A DNA stretch of 64,000 bases from Streptomyces sp. NRRL F-6131. GTDB lineage: Bacteria; Actinomycetota; Actinomycetes; Streptomycetales; Streptomycetaceae. The stretch is from positions 17,635 through 81,634 of the forward strand of contig JOHN01000035.1 of NCBI GenBank assembly GCA_000719695.1, read 5' to 3'. Made by a program: the position numbers and the translations under genes. The notes beneath the pieces are model-generated. The model had not been told where the DNA came from. It searched no databases and saw only the letters and a program-made list of their open reading frames with translations. Of this stretch, positions 51,537 through 60,508 are shown piece after piece; positions within the stretch are counted from its first letter, which is position 1; each line of letters begins with the position of its first letter.

Positions 51537-52139
51537 ATGCATCCTCGCCATCTCTGGAAGCGCCTCGCCAGCGCGGTCGTCCGCCGCGGCATCGGCGCGA
51601 CCGTGGGCGCACTCGCGCTCCTCGCCGCCTTCGTCCTCGCGGGCACCGCGGCCGGCACGTCCAACGCGGCCGCCCAGCCTGCCGGCACCAGCCACGTCGG
51701 CCAGTGGGCCTGCTCCGGCGCCGCCATCCCGGACGGATGGGCCATCACCGCCTTCAACAAGGACGGCTGCAGCGGCTGGGGCTCGTGGTACCAGCAGCCG
51801 GAGGCGGAGGGGCTCTACAGCTGCGGCGGCTCCCCGATCTACTCGGGGTGGGTCACCACCGACTACGCCAAGCTCGGCTGCAACGGCGTCGGCTCCTGGC
51901 GGCACAACCGCGTCAAGGACGGGATCTGGACCTGTGGCGGTTCCCCGATCGTCCCGGGGTACGTCGTGACCGGCTATCAGCTCATCGGCTGCAACGGTGT
52001 CGGTGCCTGGTACCACCAGCTCCCGAAGGTCGGCCTGCTCACCTGTCCCAACTCGCCGGTCCCGGCGGGCTGGCGCGCGGGCGGCTACTGGCCGAACGGC
52101 TGCACCGGCCACGGCGGCTACTACCTCAGCCGCGCCTGA
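51537..52139 (+). CDS. Secreted four-repeat protein
   Basis: 200 aa. Residues ~1-48 form a long Sec signal with a basic start (RHLWKRLASAVVRRG) and a hydrophobic stretch ending SNAAA. The mature chain holds four repeats of about 37 residues, each with a CGGSPI-type Cys, a PxGWVTTDY segment and a C-N-G-V-G-S-W-Y end (positions ~58-95, 95-131, 132-168, 169-200). Eight cysteines in four pairs should form disulphides. Likely an extracellular binding module; the family is not recognised. Ribosome site GGAG 12 bases before ATG. Confidence 0.7.
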   Translation: MHPRHLWKRLASAVVRRGIGATVGALALLAAFVLAGTAAGTSNAAAQPAGTSHVGQWACSGAAIPDGWAITAFNKDGCSGWGSWYQQPEAEGLYSCGGSPIYSGWVTTDYAKLGCNGVGSWRHNRVKDGIWTCGGSPIVPGYVVTGYQLIGCNGVGAWYHQLPKVGLLTCPNSPVPAGWRAGGYWPNGCTGHGGYYLSRA

Positions 52140-52224
52140 TCCCGCGCCCGTTCGCCGCGCCGGAGGCACCGCACGCCGTGCGGTGCCTCCGGCCCGAGCG
52201 GTGGCGCGGGCCCGGCCGCCCGGG

Positions 52225-52382
52225 GCCGACGCCGGTCTGCTGCGCCGTACCTGAGCCCGTCCAGCAGGCGGTCGAGGAGACGTTCGGACCGCTCGGACCG
52301 GCCGGGCTTCCCCGGAGGCGAGGGCGACGCCGGTGAGGGCGGCCAACACGTCGGCCGCCCCGCGGTGTCGCACGGGCCGGGT
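52225..52382 (-). pseudogene. TetR regulator remnant (C-terminal domain, frameshifted)
   Basis: On the minus strand one frame gives ADVLAALTGVALASGE and the next, after one extra base near 52,313, gives PGRSERSERLLDRLLDGLR. Together they make the end of a TetR-family C-terminal domain with the LLTGIALA and LLDLLLDGLR pattern. Helix-turn-helix and most of the ligand domain are missing. A decayed gene. Confidence 0.5.
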
Positions 52383-52472
52383 CGAGCGCGCTGGTGACCG
52401 GGTGCAGTGCGGTGGGCGACCCGACCTCCGCCCACTCCGGGACCCCCGCCTACCTGGGGCGGGCGGGCACCG

Positions 52473-52565
52473 GCCGCCTGGTACCTCGCCAAGGAGTACG
52501 GGTTCACCGACGTGGACAGCGGCCGGCCCGCGTGGGGCGTGGCGGTTCCGGTCCGCCCTCCCGTC
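52473..52565 (+). pseudogene. Possible short-chain dehydrogenase C-terminal remnant
   Basis: The frame reads AWYLAKEYGFTDVDSGRPAW, like the C-terminal tail of SDR-family oxidoreductases that end with F-T-D-x-D-G-x-x-P. No Rossmann motif or start exists upstream. It faces the TetR remnant, suggesting a former divergent regulator/oxidoreductase pair. Confidence 0.35.
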
Positions 52566-52582
52566 CCGGCCCGGCCGGGGTC

Positions 52583-53452
52583 TCACGGTGTCGTGAGTCG
52601 CTCCAGCAGGGTGGTCAGCGTCGCCCCGAGGGGCAGTGCGAGCGTCGTCGTCGCGTACTCGTCCCCGCGAGTCGCTCCCTGGTTGACGATCGCCACCGGT
52701 TTGCCGGCCCGCGCGGCGTGCCGCACGAAGCGCAGCCCCGACATGACGGTCAGGGACGATCCGAGGACCAGCAGAGCCCGGGCCGCGTCGACCAGGTCGT
52801 AGCAGTGCTGGACCCGGGGCTTCGGGACGCTCTCGCCGAAGAAGACCACATCGGGCTTGAGGACGCCGCCGCAGGCCTCGCACGGCGCGATCCGGAAGGC
52901 TTCCACCGCCGCGCCCGGGAGCTGGACGTCCCCGTCCGGATTGAGCGCCGCGTCCGGGGCGAGGAGGGTGCCGTTGAGCGCCCGCAGCCGGCGGTCGAGG
53001 TCCGCGCGGGAGCTGTTCCGCCCGCAGTCCAGGCAGACCACCCGGTCGAGACCGCCGTGCAGCTCCACGGCGCCCAGGGTTCCGGCCGCGCGGTGCAGCC
53101 CGTCCACGTTCTGGGTGATCACCGCCGAGACGTGGCCCGACCGGCGCAGCCCCTCCACCGCCAGGTGGCCGGCGTTGGGCTCGGCCCGGGCGATCGCCGG
53201 CCAGCCGACGTGGCTGCGGGCCCAGTATCTGCGGCGTCCCTGCTCGCCGGCGACGAACTCCTGGTACGTCATCGGGGTGTGGCGTCGCAGGCTGCCGGTG
53301 GCGCCCCGGTAGTCGGGGATGCCCGATTCGGTGGAGAGCCCGGCGCCGCTCAGCACCGCGACGTCACGGCCGGCCAGCAGGCGCTCGACCTCCGCCAGGC
53401 CGCCGTCCCGCGGTGCCGGGCCGGTCTCCGGCCCTCCGGGTGTCCGATGCAT
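52583..53452 (-). CDS. Sir2-family NAD-dependent protein deacylase
   Basis: 289 aa from ATG 53452. Sirtuin motifs are in order: AVLSGAGLSTESGIPDYRG (NAD site), VITQNVDGLHRAAG, the catalytic VELHGGLDRVVC (His), CLDC and CEACGG (four zinc cysteines), LKPDVVFFGESVP, LLVLGSSLTVMSG and a late VAIVNQGATRGD. The motif set resembles the class II (SIRT4-like) sirtuins. It would remove acyl groups from lysines using NAD+, in the cytoplasm. Start has a weak ribosome site; a GTG 6 bases upstream is possible. Confidence 0.9.
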   Translation of the reverse strand: MHRTPGGPETGPAPRDGGLAEVERLLAGRDVAVLSGAGLSTESGIPDYRGATGSLRRHTPMTYQEFVAGEQGRRRYWARSHVGWPAIARAEPNAGHLAVEGLRRSGHVSAVITQNVDGLHRAAGTLGAVELHGGLDRVVCLDCGRNSSRADLDRRLRALNGTLLAPDAALNPDGDVQLPGAAVEAFRIAPCEACGGVLKPDVVFFGESVPKPRVQHCYDLVDAARALLVLGSSLTVMSGLRFVRHAARAGKPVAIVNQGATRGDEYATTTLALPLGATLTTLLERLTTP

Positions 53453-54058
53453 TCGCACAGAAGCAGCATAGTTCGGCCCGGGCGGCAACGGCCGGGAGTC
53501 CTGTGCGGCCGGTGCGGGCCGGGCCGGGGCGGGCCGGGGCCGGGTCTGCCGGTCTGCCGGACGTCGCGGGCGGCCGGCTCCACGCCGACAGCACCGACCA
53601 TCCCGCCCGCCGCTTTCGCCTGCTCCGGAAGGCCGAGGACGAGCAGCCGCCGGCGTGACCGGGCGTGCGGCGAGGCCAGGGAAATCCTGTGGTCAGCCTG
53701 TTCTTGTCGGCCCCAGTGGCGATCACGATCTCCCAGGGCCGGACGCCCCGCGCACCCCGTGCACCGGGGCCGGTCTGCGTGGGAAGTCGACAGGTCCGAC
53801 TTCCCACGCGGGGCTCCGGACCTCGGCGCGCGCTGCCGGGCGGTCGGCGTGCCGTAGGTGGTGCTGCCCCGCGGGAACATGCCCAGGCTTCACCACGGGG
53901 CGACGGCCCCGACCCGCCCCGGACGGCTCGAGGAACACGCGGCCTCCGGACTCGGCCCTCCCCCTCGATGGCACCCGTCTGACAGGATCGGTCGATCGGA
54001 TCGTCGTCGAACGCCATGGTCCGACGGTGGCGTGCGGGGGCCCTGGGGAGGGGATCGC
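53453..54058. other. Intergenic region with 13-bp perfect hairpin
   Basis: 606 bases between the divergent sirtuin and SARP genes. No credible gene. At 53777-53789 gcgtgggaagtcg pairs perfectly with cgacttcccacgc at 53797-53809 across a 7-base loop, which may be a regulatory stem or operator for the SARP gene. The region immediately upstream of 54059 contains GGGGAGG as ribosome site. Confidence 0.5.
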
Positions 54059-56977
54059 GTGGAGTTCGGGGTTCTGGGGCCGTTGGAGGTGCGGACCGGC
54101 AGCGGTGTCCGGGTCCGGCTGGGGGGCGACCGGCAGGAGCGACTGCTCGCGGCGCTGTTGCTGAACGCGGACAGCAGTGTCCCGGTGACCCGGTTGGTCG
54201 ACGCGGTCTGGGGCGACCGCCCACCGGCGACCGCCGACCGCCAGGTCGGCAATCTGGCCGGGATGCTGCGCCGGCGGTTCGCCGAGGCCGAACCGGGAGG
54301 TCCACCGGTGCTGCTGACCGGCGGCCACGGATACCGGGTCGTGCTCGACGGGCACCGGCTGGACGCCCGGACCTTCGCCGACGGGGTGGCACGCTCCCGC
54401 GCCGCCGCGGCCGCCGGCGAACCCGCTGCCGCGCTGGCGGACCTGCGGGAGGCGCTGGCACTCTGGCGGGGCCCCGTCCTGGACGGGCTCCCCGGGCGGC
54501 TTCCGGCCGCGTCCGGCGTCGCGTTGGAGGAGCTTCGGCTGGCCGCCTGGGAGGACTGCCTCGACCTGGAGGCGGCCCTGGGCCGGTACCGCGAGACGGT
54601 GCCGGAACTGACCGCCCTGGCCGCCGAGCATCCGCTCCGGGAGCGGTTCGCCGGGCAGCTGATGCGGGCACTGCACCGCTCGGGCCGGACGGCCGACGCG
54701 CTGGCGGTGCACCGGCTGTTCGTCGGCCGGCTCGCCGAGGAGCTGGGACTCGACCCCAGTCCCGAACTGCGGAACCTGTACCTGGAGCTGCTCAGGTCCG
54801 AGCCGGAACGGAACGGGCGCGAGGTGGTCGACCGCGAGCCGGGCGGGCGGGGCGAGCGGGGCGGGCCGGCGGGGCGTGCGGCGCCGGGCGACGGCGCGTC
54901 GGCCGAGCGCGCGGCGACCGGCCCCGGAGCCGCACCGGACTCCGTCCCCGTCCCCGGCCCCGCAACGGTGCTGCCGCGGCCCGCCCAACTGCCGCCCCCG
55001 TCCGCCTCGTTCACCGGACGCGGGAGGGAACTCGCGGCACTCGACGGGTTCGCCGCCGAGGTCACCGCCGGGCCGGGACCGGCTGCCGGGGCGGAAGCGG
55101 CTACCGGGCCGGGACCGGCCGCCGCCCCGGTGGCGGCGACCGTCCTCACCGTCTCCGGTACCGCGGGAGTCGGCAAGAGCACCTTGGTCGTCCAGTGGGC
55201 GCACCGGGTGCGCGGCCGGTTCCCGGACGGCCAGCTCTATGCCGACCTGCACGGCTTCTCGGCCGGTCCACCGCTGTCGGCGCACACGGTGCTGGCCCGG
55301 TTCCTGCGCGCCCTCGGTGTGCCCGGTCCGCACGTACCCAGCGCGCCCGACGAGGCCGCCGCACTGTACCGGTCCATGCTCGCCGACCGGCGGGTCCTGG
55401 TCGTCCTCGACAACGCGCACAGCGCCGAGCAGGTCCGCCCGCTGCTCCCGGGTGGGCCGCAGTGCCTGACCGCGGTCACCGGCCGGACCAGCCTCGCCGG
55501 GCTCACCGCCCGCGACGGTGCCCGCTCACTGGCCCTGGACCTGATGCCCGCCACCGACGCCGTCGCCCTGCTGGACCGCGTCATCGGCGACGAGCGCACC
55601 CGCGCCGAGCCCGCCGCCGCCGCCGAACTCGCCACCCTCTGCGGACGGCTGCCCCTCGCTCTCGCCATCGCCGCCAGCCGCCTCGCCGTGCGCCCCGGTC
55701 TCACCGTCGCCGACCAGGTCGCCGAACTGCGCGACGCCGAGGACCGGCTCGGCGCGCTGGAGATCGAAGAGGACACCGCCTCCACCGTCCGCGCCGCGTT
55801 CGACCTCTCCTACCGGGCCCTGCCCACCCGCGCCCAGGACCTCTTCCGGCTGTTCGCCCTCGGGCCCGCCCCCGACCTCTGCGCGGCGGCCGCCGCCGCG
55901 CTCTGCGGCGAACGCACCTCCGCCGTACGCCCGGTCCTGGGCCGGCTGACCACCGCCCACCTGCTCACGAACGAGGGCCGCGACCGGTACCGCATGCACG
56001 ACCTGCTGCGCCTGTACGCCGCCGAACGTGCCGCTGCCGAGACCGGGGCGGCCGAACGCGCCGCCGCCCGCGAACGCCTCTACAGCTGGTACCTGAACCA
56101 CACCGACGCGGCCGTCCGGATGCTGACCCCGCACCGGCAACGGACGGGATTCCCCCGTCCCGGCTCCTGGTACGAGCCGCCGGGGTTCGCCACGGCCGCC
56201 GAGGCCCGCAAATGGTGCGAGAGCGAGCACACCCACCTGATGGGCGTCGTGCGGGAGGCGGCCGGACACGGTCTCGACGACTTCGCCTGGCGGCTGCCCC
56301 TGGCGCTGGGGGGCTACTTCTTCGTGAGCCCGCACCTGGACGACCGGGAGGAGGCGGCCAGGCTGGCGGTGGGCGCCGCCCGGCGGTGCGGCGACCGCTA
56401 CGGCGAGGGCCACGCCCGGAACGACCTGGCCACGGCTCTCGTGACGGTCGGTCGACTCGACGACGGTCTGGCCGAACTCCTGCGGGCCCGGTCCCTGCTG
56501 GCCTCGGCCGGCGACCCGGTCGGGGAGGCCGTGGTGATCGGCAACCTGGGCGGGCACAGCCTCCACACCGGCGCGCCCGAACGCGCCCGGGAGTACTTCC
56601 GGCAGGCGCTCGCACTGCTGTTGTCGCAGCCCGAGGACCGCAGGGACGACTGGGTGATCGGCGTCAGCGAGACCAATCTCGGGCTGGCCGCGATGCTGGC
56701 CGGGGACACCGGGGAGGCCGGCGAACACCTGTACCGGGCGCTCGACCGCCACCGCTCGACGCGGGATCCGGTCATGGAGAGCGTCACCCTGTTCCATTTG
56801 GGCGACCACCACCGTCGGCTGGGCCGGCCCGAGCAGGCCGCCGCCTGTCTCCACCGGGCGCTGGCGGTGATCGACGCCACCAGCGAGAACCCGCTGCTGC
56901 GTGCCCGGGTGTCGGAGGCCCTGGCGGCCCTGGCGGATCCCGGTGAAGGTACGGCGGACCCCCGCGCACAGGACTGA
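54059..56977 (+). CDS. AfsR/SARP-family transcriptional regulator with NB-ARC and TPR regions
   Basis: 972 aa, GTG start with GGGGAGG 6 bases upstream; upstream in-frame codons are not conserved. Domains: OmpR-type winged helix (~1-95, FGVLGPLEVRTGSGVRVRLG, RLVDAVWGDRPPATADRQVG), bacterial activation domain (~96-245, LALWRGPVLDGLPG, ALHRSGRTADALAVHRLF, EELGLDPSPELR), a Pro/Ala-rich linker, an NB-ARC ATPase (~365-640, VSGTAGVGKSTLVVQWAHRV, DGQLYADLHGF, VLVVLDNA, GRLPLALAIAASRL) and C-terminal TPR-like repeats (~760-960). Such proteins activate secondary-metabolite or secreted-protein genes by binding direct repeats near -35. The two genes downstream are candidates for its control. Confidence 0.9.
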   Translation: MEFGVLGPLEVRTGSGVRVRLGGDRQERLLAALLLNADSSVPVTRLVDAVWGDRPPATADRQVGNLAGMLRRRFAEAEPGGPPVLLTGGHGYRVVLDGHRLDARTFADGVARSRAAAAAGEPAAALADLREALALWRGPVLDGLPGRLPAASGVALEELRLAAWEDCLDLEAALGRYRETVPELTALAAEHPLRERFAGQLMRALHRSGRTADALAVHRLFVGRLAEELGLDPSPELRNLYLELLRSEPERNGREVVDREPGGRGERGGPAGRAAPGDGASAERAATGPGAAPDSVPVPGPATVLPRPAQLPPPSASFTGRGRELAALDGFAAEVTAGPGPAAGAEAATGPGPAAAPVAATVLTVSGTAGVGKSTLVVQWAHRVRGRFPDGQLYADLHGFSAGPPLSAHTVLARFLRALGVPGPHVPSAPDEAAALYRSMLADRRVLVVLDNAHSAEQVRPLLPGGPQCLTAVTGRTSLAGLTARDGARSLALDLMPATDAVALLDRVIGDERTRAEPAAAAELATLCGRLPLALAIAASRLAVRPGLTVADQVAELRDAEDRLGALEIEEDTASTVRAAFDLSYRALPTRAQDLFRLFALGPAPDLCAAAAAALCGERTSAVRPVLGRLTTAHLLTNEGRDRYRMHDLLRLYAAERAAAETGAAERAAARERLYSWYLNHTDAAVRMLTPHRQRTGFPRPGSWYEPPGFATAAEARKWCESEHTHLMGVVREAAGHGLDDFAWRLPLALGGYFFVSPHLDDREEAARLAVGAARRCGDRYGEGHARNDLATALVTVGRLDDGLAELLRARSLLASAGDPVGEAVVIGNLGGHSLHTGAPERAREYFRQALALLLSQPEDRRDDWVIGVSETNLGLAAMLAGDTGEAGEHLYRALDRHRSTRDPVMESVTLFHLGDHHRRLGRPEQAAACLHRALAVIDATSENPLLRARVSEALAALADPGEGTADPRAQD

Positions 56978-57123
56978 CATCACCTCCGGTGGCGATCCGA
57001 TGGCCGGGCCGTGCCGAACGGGTGCGGCCGGTTGAGAGGGTCGATCGCACCGGCCCCACGAGGGACCGGTCGCCTTCGCACCGCGTCCCGCACGACGCGC
57101 CCGCAGCCCCTGGAGGACCGTCC

Positions 57124-57759
57124 ATGAGCCTCACCAAGCGCCTCGCCGCCACCGCGGCCGCCGTCACCGTGGCCGCCCTGGTGCCACTGACCGCAGCCCC
57201 GGCGAGTGCCACGACCCTGCCCGCGCCCCCGAGTCCGACCTGCAACCCCAGCGTCGACACGTTCTGGGACGAGGTCGTCTCCGCCCAGGTCGACCCGGTC
57301 GTCACGGAGTTCCTCGGCTTCACCGTCGCGCCCGGCACCACCGGCACCTACCAGAAGAGCCTCCAACGGGTGGACTCGGTCAGCACCTCGGTCAACTCCA
57401 GCCGCGAGTTCACCGCCGAGTTCAGTGGACTCTTCGCCAAGGTCGGCCTCCGGACCAGCCTCTCGGTGGCCTCCACCAGGGCGACCACCGAGACCGAAAC
57501 GGTCACCGTCACCCAGCAGTTCAACGAGCTCGGACGCTACGGGCTCTACCGGGGCACCCGGAAGGTGGCGGGTCAGTTCGTCCGCTACACCTGCGCGCGC
57601 ACCGGCCCGACCACGGGCTTCTGGATCAACACCAACCCCAACGGCGCGGGCACCTACACGACCTTCGCGGACATCGAGCTCGGCACGGTCGTCTGCACCC
57701 ACCCCGAGCCGGCCGGATCGCTGAGCGCACTCGCCCGGCAGCGGATCGGCAACTGCTGA
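57124..57759 (+). CDS. Secreted protein, possibly beta-pore-forming type
   Basis: 211 aa. Signal peptide ~1-30 (KRLAATAAAVTVAALVPLTA). The mature part has long stretches of alternating Ser/Thr and polar residues (YQKSLQRVDSVSTSVNSSRE, LRTSLSVASTRATTETETVT) typical of aerolysin-like pore strands, then YGLYRGTRKVAGQFVRYTC, and four cysteines in the mature chain. Actinobacteria encode many secreted proteins of this layout. A pore role is inferred from pattern only. GGAGG lies upstream of the ATG. It precedes a lectin-like gene by 108 bases. Confidence 0.65.
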   Translation: MSLTKRLAATAAAVTVAALVPLTAAPASATTLPAPPSPTCNPSVDTFWDEVVSAQVDPVVTEFLGFTVAPGTTGTYQKSLQRVDSVSTSVNSSREFTAEFSGLFAKVGLRTSLSVASTRATTETETVTVTQQFNELGRYGLYRGTRKVAGQFVRYTCARTGPTTGFWINTNPNGAGTYTTFADIELGTVVCTHPEPAGSLSALARQRIGNC

Positions 57760-57867
57760 CCGCCCGGCGCCCGTTCACGGTCGGCCGCTCGGTCCGAGAT
57801 CGCCGACGCCCCACTCCCCGGCTTCGCCACCCCTTTCACCTCTCCACTTCTCCGCGAAAGCGAGCCC

Positions 57868-58467
57868 ATGATGGGAAGTCACCACCGCCCCCGTTCCGGA
57901 GCACGCCGCCTCGCCGCCGCACTCGGTACCGCGGCCGCCCTGGTCACCTCACTGATCGTCGCGGCCCCGGCCGCCCGGGCCGCCAACCCGGTCGGCTTCA
58001 CCTGCGACCCCGGTGCCTACCGGATCGAGGCCCTCAACAGCGGCCTGACCGTGGAGGCGTCCCTGGGCTCCGGCAACCACGGATCGGTCGCCCAGTTCTG
58101 GTGGAACGGCGGCGGCAACCAGGTGTGGCGGTCCTGCCACACGGCCGTCCCCGGCGGCCTGGAGGTCTACCGGTTCATCAACCACGGAAACGGCAGGTGC
58201 ATGGCGGTCGACAACCGGGGCCTCGAGGCCGGCACCTGGGTGATCACCCAACCGTGCGACGAGACCGACCTCCCCCACATCGGCAACAACGCCCAGGAGT
58301 TCTGGATGCTGCAGGTCGACGGCACCAGGGCATTCGCCCTCTCGCCGCAGCACACCCAGAACGGCACCCGCATGTGGCTCTCCGCCCAGGACCACTCCAC
58401 CGCCGCAACGGCTCAGATCATCCAGCACCGGGAGCCGGAACTCTTCCGCCTGAACCCGATCCCCTGA
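57868..58467 (+). CDS. Secreted ricin-type beta-trefoil (lectin-like) protein
   Basis: 199 aa. Signal peptide ~1-38, with basic start and hydrophobic core (AALGTAAALVTSLIVAA). The mature part shows trefoil repeats: YRIEALNSGLTVEASLGSGN, VAQFWWNGGGNQVWRSC, GLEVYRFINHGNGRCMAVDN, TWVITQPCDE, QEFWMLQV. The QxW signature of ricin B repeats appears as NQVW and EFW. Ricin-like domains bind galactose- or N-acetyl-sugars. Lies just downstream of the possible pore-type gene and ends at a strong hairpin. Confidence 0.75.
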   Translation: MMGSHHRPRSGARRLAAALGTAAALVTSLIVAAPAARAANPVGFTCDPGAYRIEALNSGLTVEASLGSGNHGSVAQFWWNGGGNQVWRSCHTAVPGGLEVYRFINHGNGRCMAVDNRGLEAGTWVITQPCDETDLPHIGNNAQEFWMLQVDGTRAFALSPQHTQNGTRMWLSAQDHSTAATAQIIQHREPELFRLNPIP

Positions 58468-58483
58468 CCTTCCCGTCCCGTGC

Positions 58484-58517
58484 GGACGCCCGGCCGGGTT
58501 CCCCCGGCCGGGCGTCC
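58484..58517. terminator. Bidirectional hairpin terminator
   Basis: ggacgcccggccggg (58484-58498) and cccggccgggcgtcc (58503-58517) form a perfect 15-bp stem with a 4-base loop, 17 bases after the lectin stop. Its core sequence recurs in the hairpin at 63764-63793. Confidence 0.75.
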
Positions 58518-58707
58518 CACGTCGGCGGCCACCGGACCGGTCGGGCGACACGTCGGCCGGGCGACACAGCGCCCCGCTCCTGCCGCCGAAACACCTGCGC
58601 GAAGGCGTCAGGAACGGTCCGGCCGCACCCGCCGCTCCCCGTGTCCGATCACACGCGGCCCGGCACGGCGAACTCGTGCCGGCCCCCCGCCATGCCGCAG
58701 GGCTGCT

Positions 58708-59793
58708 CTACAGGTCGAGTTCGGCGACGACGGCAGCGTGGTCGGACGCCTGGTCGCGAGGGCTGGTCACGGTGTCGAACGGGGTGCCGAACTCGAAGAT
58801 CCCACGCCGCTCCACCTCGACCTTGTCCACCTTGGCGAACAGCTCCGGCGAGAACATCAGATAGTCGATCTTGTCGTCCGGCTTGCACCTCCCATGGGTC
58901 CCGGGCGGTCCCTCGTAACTGTCGTGGCTCATCGCGTCCTTCAGGCTGGTGGCCTCGAGGAACGCGAGCGGCGGGCTGCCCGGGGTGTCGTTGAGGTCCC
59001 CGGCGACCACGACGCGGGCCGAGCGCTCGAGCGCGGCCTGGTAGAGCTGGGCGACACGCTCGCCCTGGAGCTTGCGCTTGTCGGCGCCCCCGCCGCGCTT
59101 GCTCTTGAAGTGGTTCCCGAGGAGCCAGAGCGGTTCGCCGTCGATGTCGATCTCGAATTCGGGGCAGTCCCGGCTGAAGATCTCCCGGGAACCCTTCTTG
59201 TCGAAGATGTGCGAGCGTACCGAGGTGATCGGGTGCCGACTGAACAGCCCCACGTCGATGCCGCGAATGTCGTTGCCGTCGATCAGCATGTTGAACGGAT
59301 AAGGTTCCGCATCGAACTGGCCCGCCAGTACCTGCTTGTTGAAGCGGTGCAGGGTGAGCCGGTCCTCGACTTCGACTGTCAGCAGGATGTCGGCGTTCAC
59401 CTCGGCGATCACCCGGGCGGTGTTCTTGACGGCGTCCCAGCTGAGGTCGCCGGTGACCAGTTGGGCCCAGCCGACCCAGGCGGACCGGCCCGTGGCCTCG
59501 GCCCTGACCTCGATGTTCACGCCTTCGCCCTTGAGTAGCCGGGCCTGTCCGCGCGGCTCGTTCACCAGGATCGTCTGGGTGGAGATCTCCTGGGACACAT
59601 CGATGCTGTGCTTCTTCAGAAGATTGATGATCTCCGTTTTGTCGTCGTCCGAGTACGGGTCATGATCGAGAACTTCGACGAGCTTCCTGAAGTCGTCGAG
59701 CACGGCGTCGCGTAAGGGGTCGTTCCCGATGCCGAAGACGACGGGTCGCCGGAAGAGATTCTCGCAGTTGAAAGTAGCTATCCGGATACTCAT
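58708..59793 (-). CDS. Endonuclease/exonuclease/phosphatase-family protein
   Basis: 361 aa, ATG with AAGGAGGGG immediately upstream. EEP motifs are present in order: RIATFNCENLF at the start (metal Asn), DILLTVEVEDRLTLHRFN (metal Glu), PLWLLGNHFKSKRGGG (His), VVVAGDLNDTPGSPP (Asp/Asn), KIDYLMFSP and SDHAAVVAEL (catalytic Asp-His). These hydrolyse DNA or phosphodiester/phosphomonoester bonds with Mg2+. No signal peptide. Family is certain, substrate is not. Adjacent genes give no clue. Confidence 0.88.
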   Translation of the reverse strand: MSIRIATFNCENLFRRPVVFGIGNDPLRDAVLDDFRKLVEVLDHDPYSDDDKTEIINLLKKHSIDVSQEISTQTILVNEPRGQARLLKGEGVNIEVRAEATGRSAWVGWAQLVTGDLSWDAVKNTARVIAEVNADILLTVEVEDRLTLHRFNKQVLAGQFDAEPYPFNMLIDGNDIRGIDVGLFSRHPITSVRSHIFDKKGSREIFSRDCPEFEIDIDGEPLWLLGNHFKSKRGGGADKRKLQGERVAQLYQAALERSARVVVAGDLNDTPGSPPLAFLEATSLKDAMSHDSYEGPPGTHGRCKPDDKIDYLMFSPELFAKVDKVEVERRGIFEFGTPFDTVTSPRDQASDHAAVVAELDL

Positions 59794-60028
59794 GACCCCT
59801 CCTTCCCTACATCCAATTCTCCGGCGGTGTGCTACGGCTGTCGAACGGAGCAGAATACGGAAGTGCCCACCATCCCCAGCTGGTCGAGGACGCCCTCGGC
59901 AAGCAGATGCTCGCTCTCCCGCACCAGCTCGACGCCACCTGTCAGGCCGCCGCAGCACCACGGCGAGGTCGCGGACCGCGGCGGCCTTCGGGCCGCCTTC
60001 TCTCGACGACCGCACGGCCTGCCGCCGC

Positions 60029-60472
60029 TCACTCCGTGCTGGGTCCGATCTCCCGTGCGAGGCGGAGCTGGGCGTTCCGCGCCCACGGCACGAGCTGGAC
60101 GATGCCCCAGGCGGCCTCGACGGTGAGGAACGGCCACAGGATCCGCGAGACGCCGTGGGCCAGCGCGTACGCCATCCACGCCGAGAACAGGAGGCGCGCG
60201 ATGCCGTCGAGCAGTCCGTGCACCGGCAGCGGCCGTGCGATCCGCAGGGCGGCCCACACGATCACGACGGAACCCATGAGGGTGGCGTACAGGCTCTGCC
60301 ACGGGTCGAGCGGGGGCAGGACGCCCCACCCCAGGTTGTCGCCGAGGGAGGAGAGTGCGTCGTGCACCAGGGTGTAGGTCCACGGTGTCGCGAATCCCGC
60401 GGTGACGACCAAGTCGTACCGGGCGCTCGCGCGTACGACGCGGAGGTATGCGGGGGTGAAGGGGCGGATCAT
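60029..60472 (-). CDS. Small integral membrane protein (MerR-controlled)
   Basis: 147 aa with about three to four hydrophobic helices (VVTAGFATPWTYTLVHDALS, WQSLYATLMGSVVIVWAALR, GIARLLFSAWMAYALAHGVS, WPFLTVEAAWGIVQLVPW). Resembles small predicted integral membrane proteins (DoxX-like in length and pattern) but lacks signature residues. Divergent from a MerR regulator; the 103-base gap holds the MerR-type promoter (60509-60539) reading toward this gene, so this is the probable regulated target. Confidence 0.65.
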   Translation of the reverse strand: MIRPFTPAYLRVVRASARYDLVVTAGFATPWTYTLVHDALSSLGDNLGWGVLPPLDPWQSLYATLMGSVVIVWAALRIARPLPVHGLLDGIARLLFSAWMAYALAHGVSRILWPFLTVEAAWGIVQLVPWARNAQLRLAREIGPSTE

Positions 60473-60508
60473 GGTGAGGCTCCCGTCGTCGGGGTGGGCG
60501 AGGACTCA

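Noticed and set aside
53858..54058. N-terminal extension of the SARP protein
   Set aside because: In-frame upstream codons are Arg/Pro/Gly-rich with no SARP similarity, and the ribosome site lies just before GTG 54059.
54016..56946. 976-residue Arg-rich frame overlapping the SARP gene
   Set aside because: Out-of-frame shadow of the SARP/NB-ARC gene; no domain.
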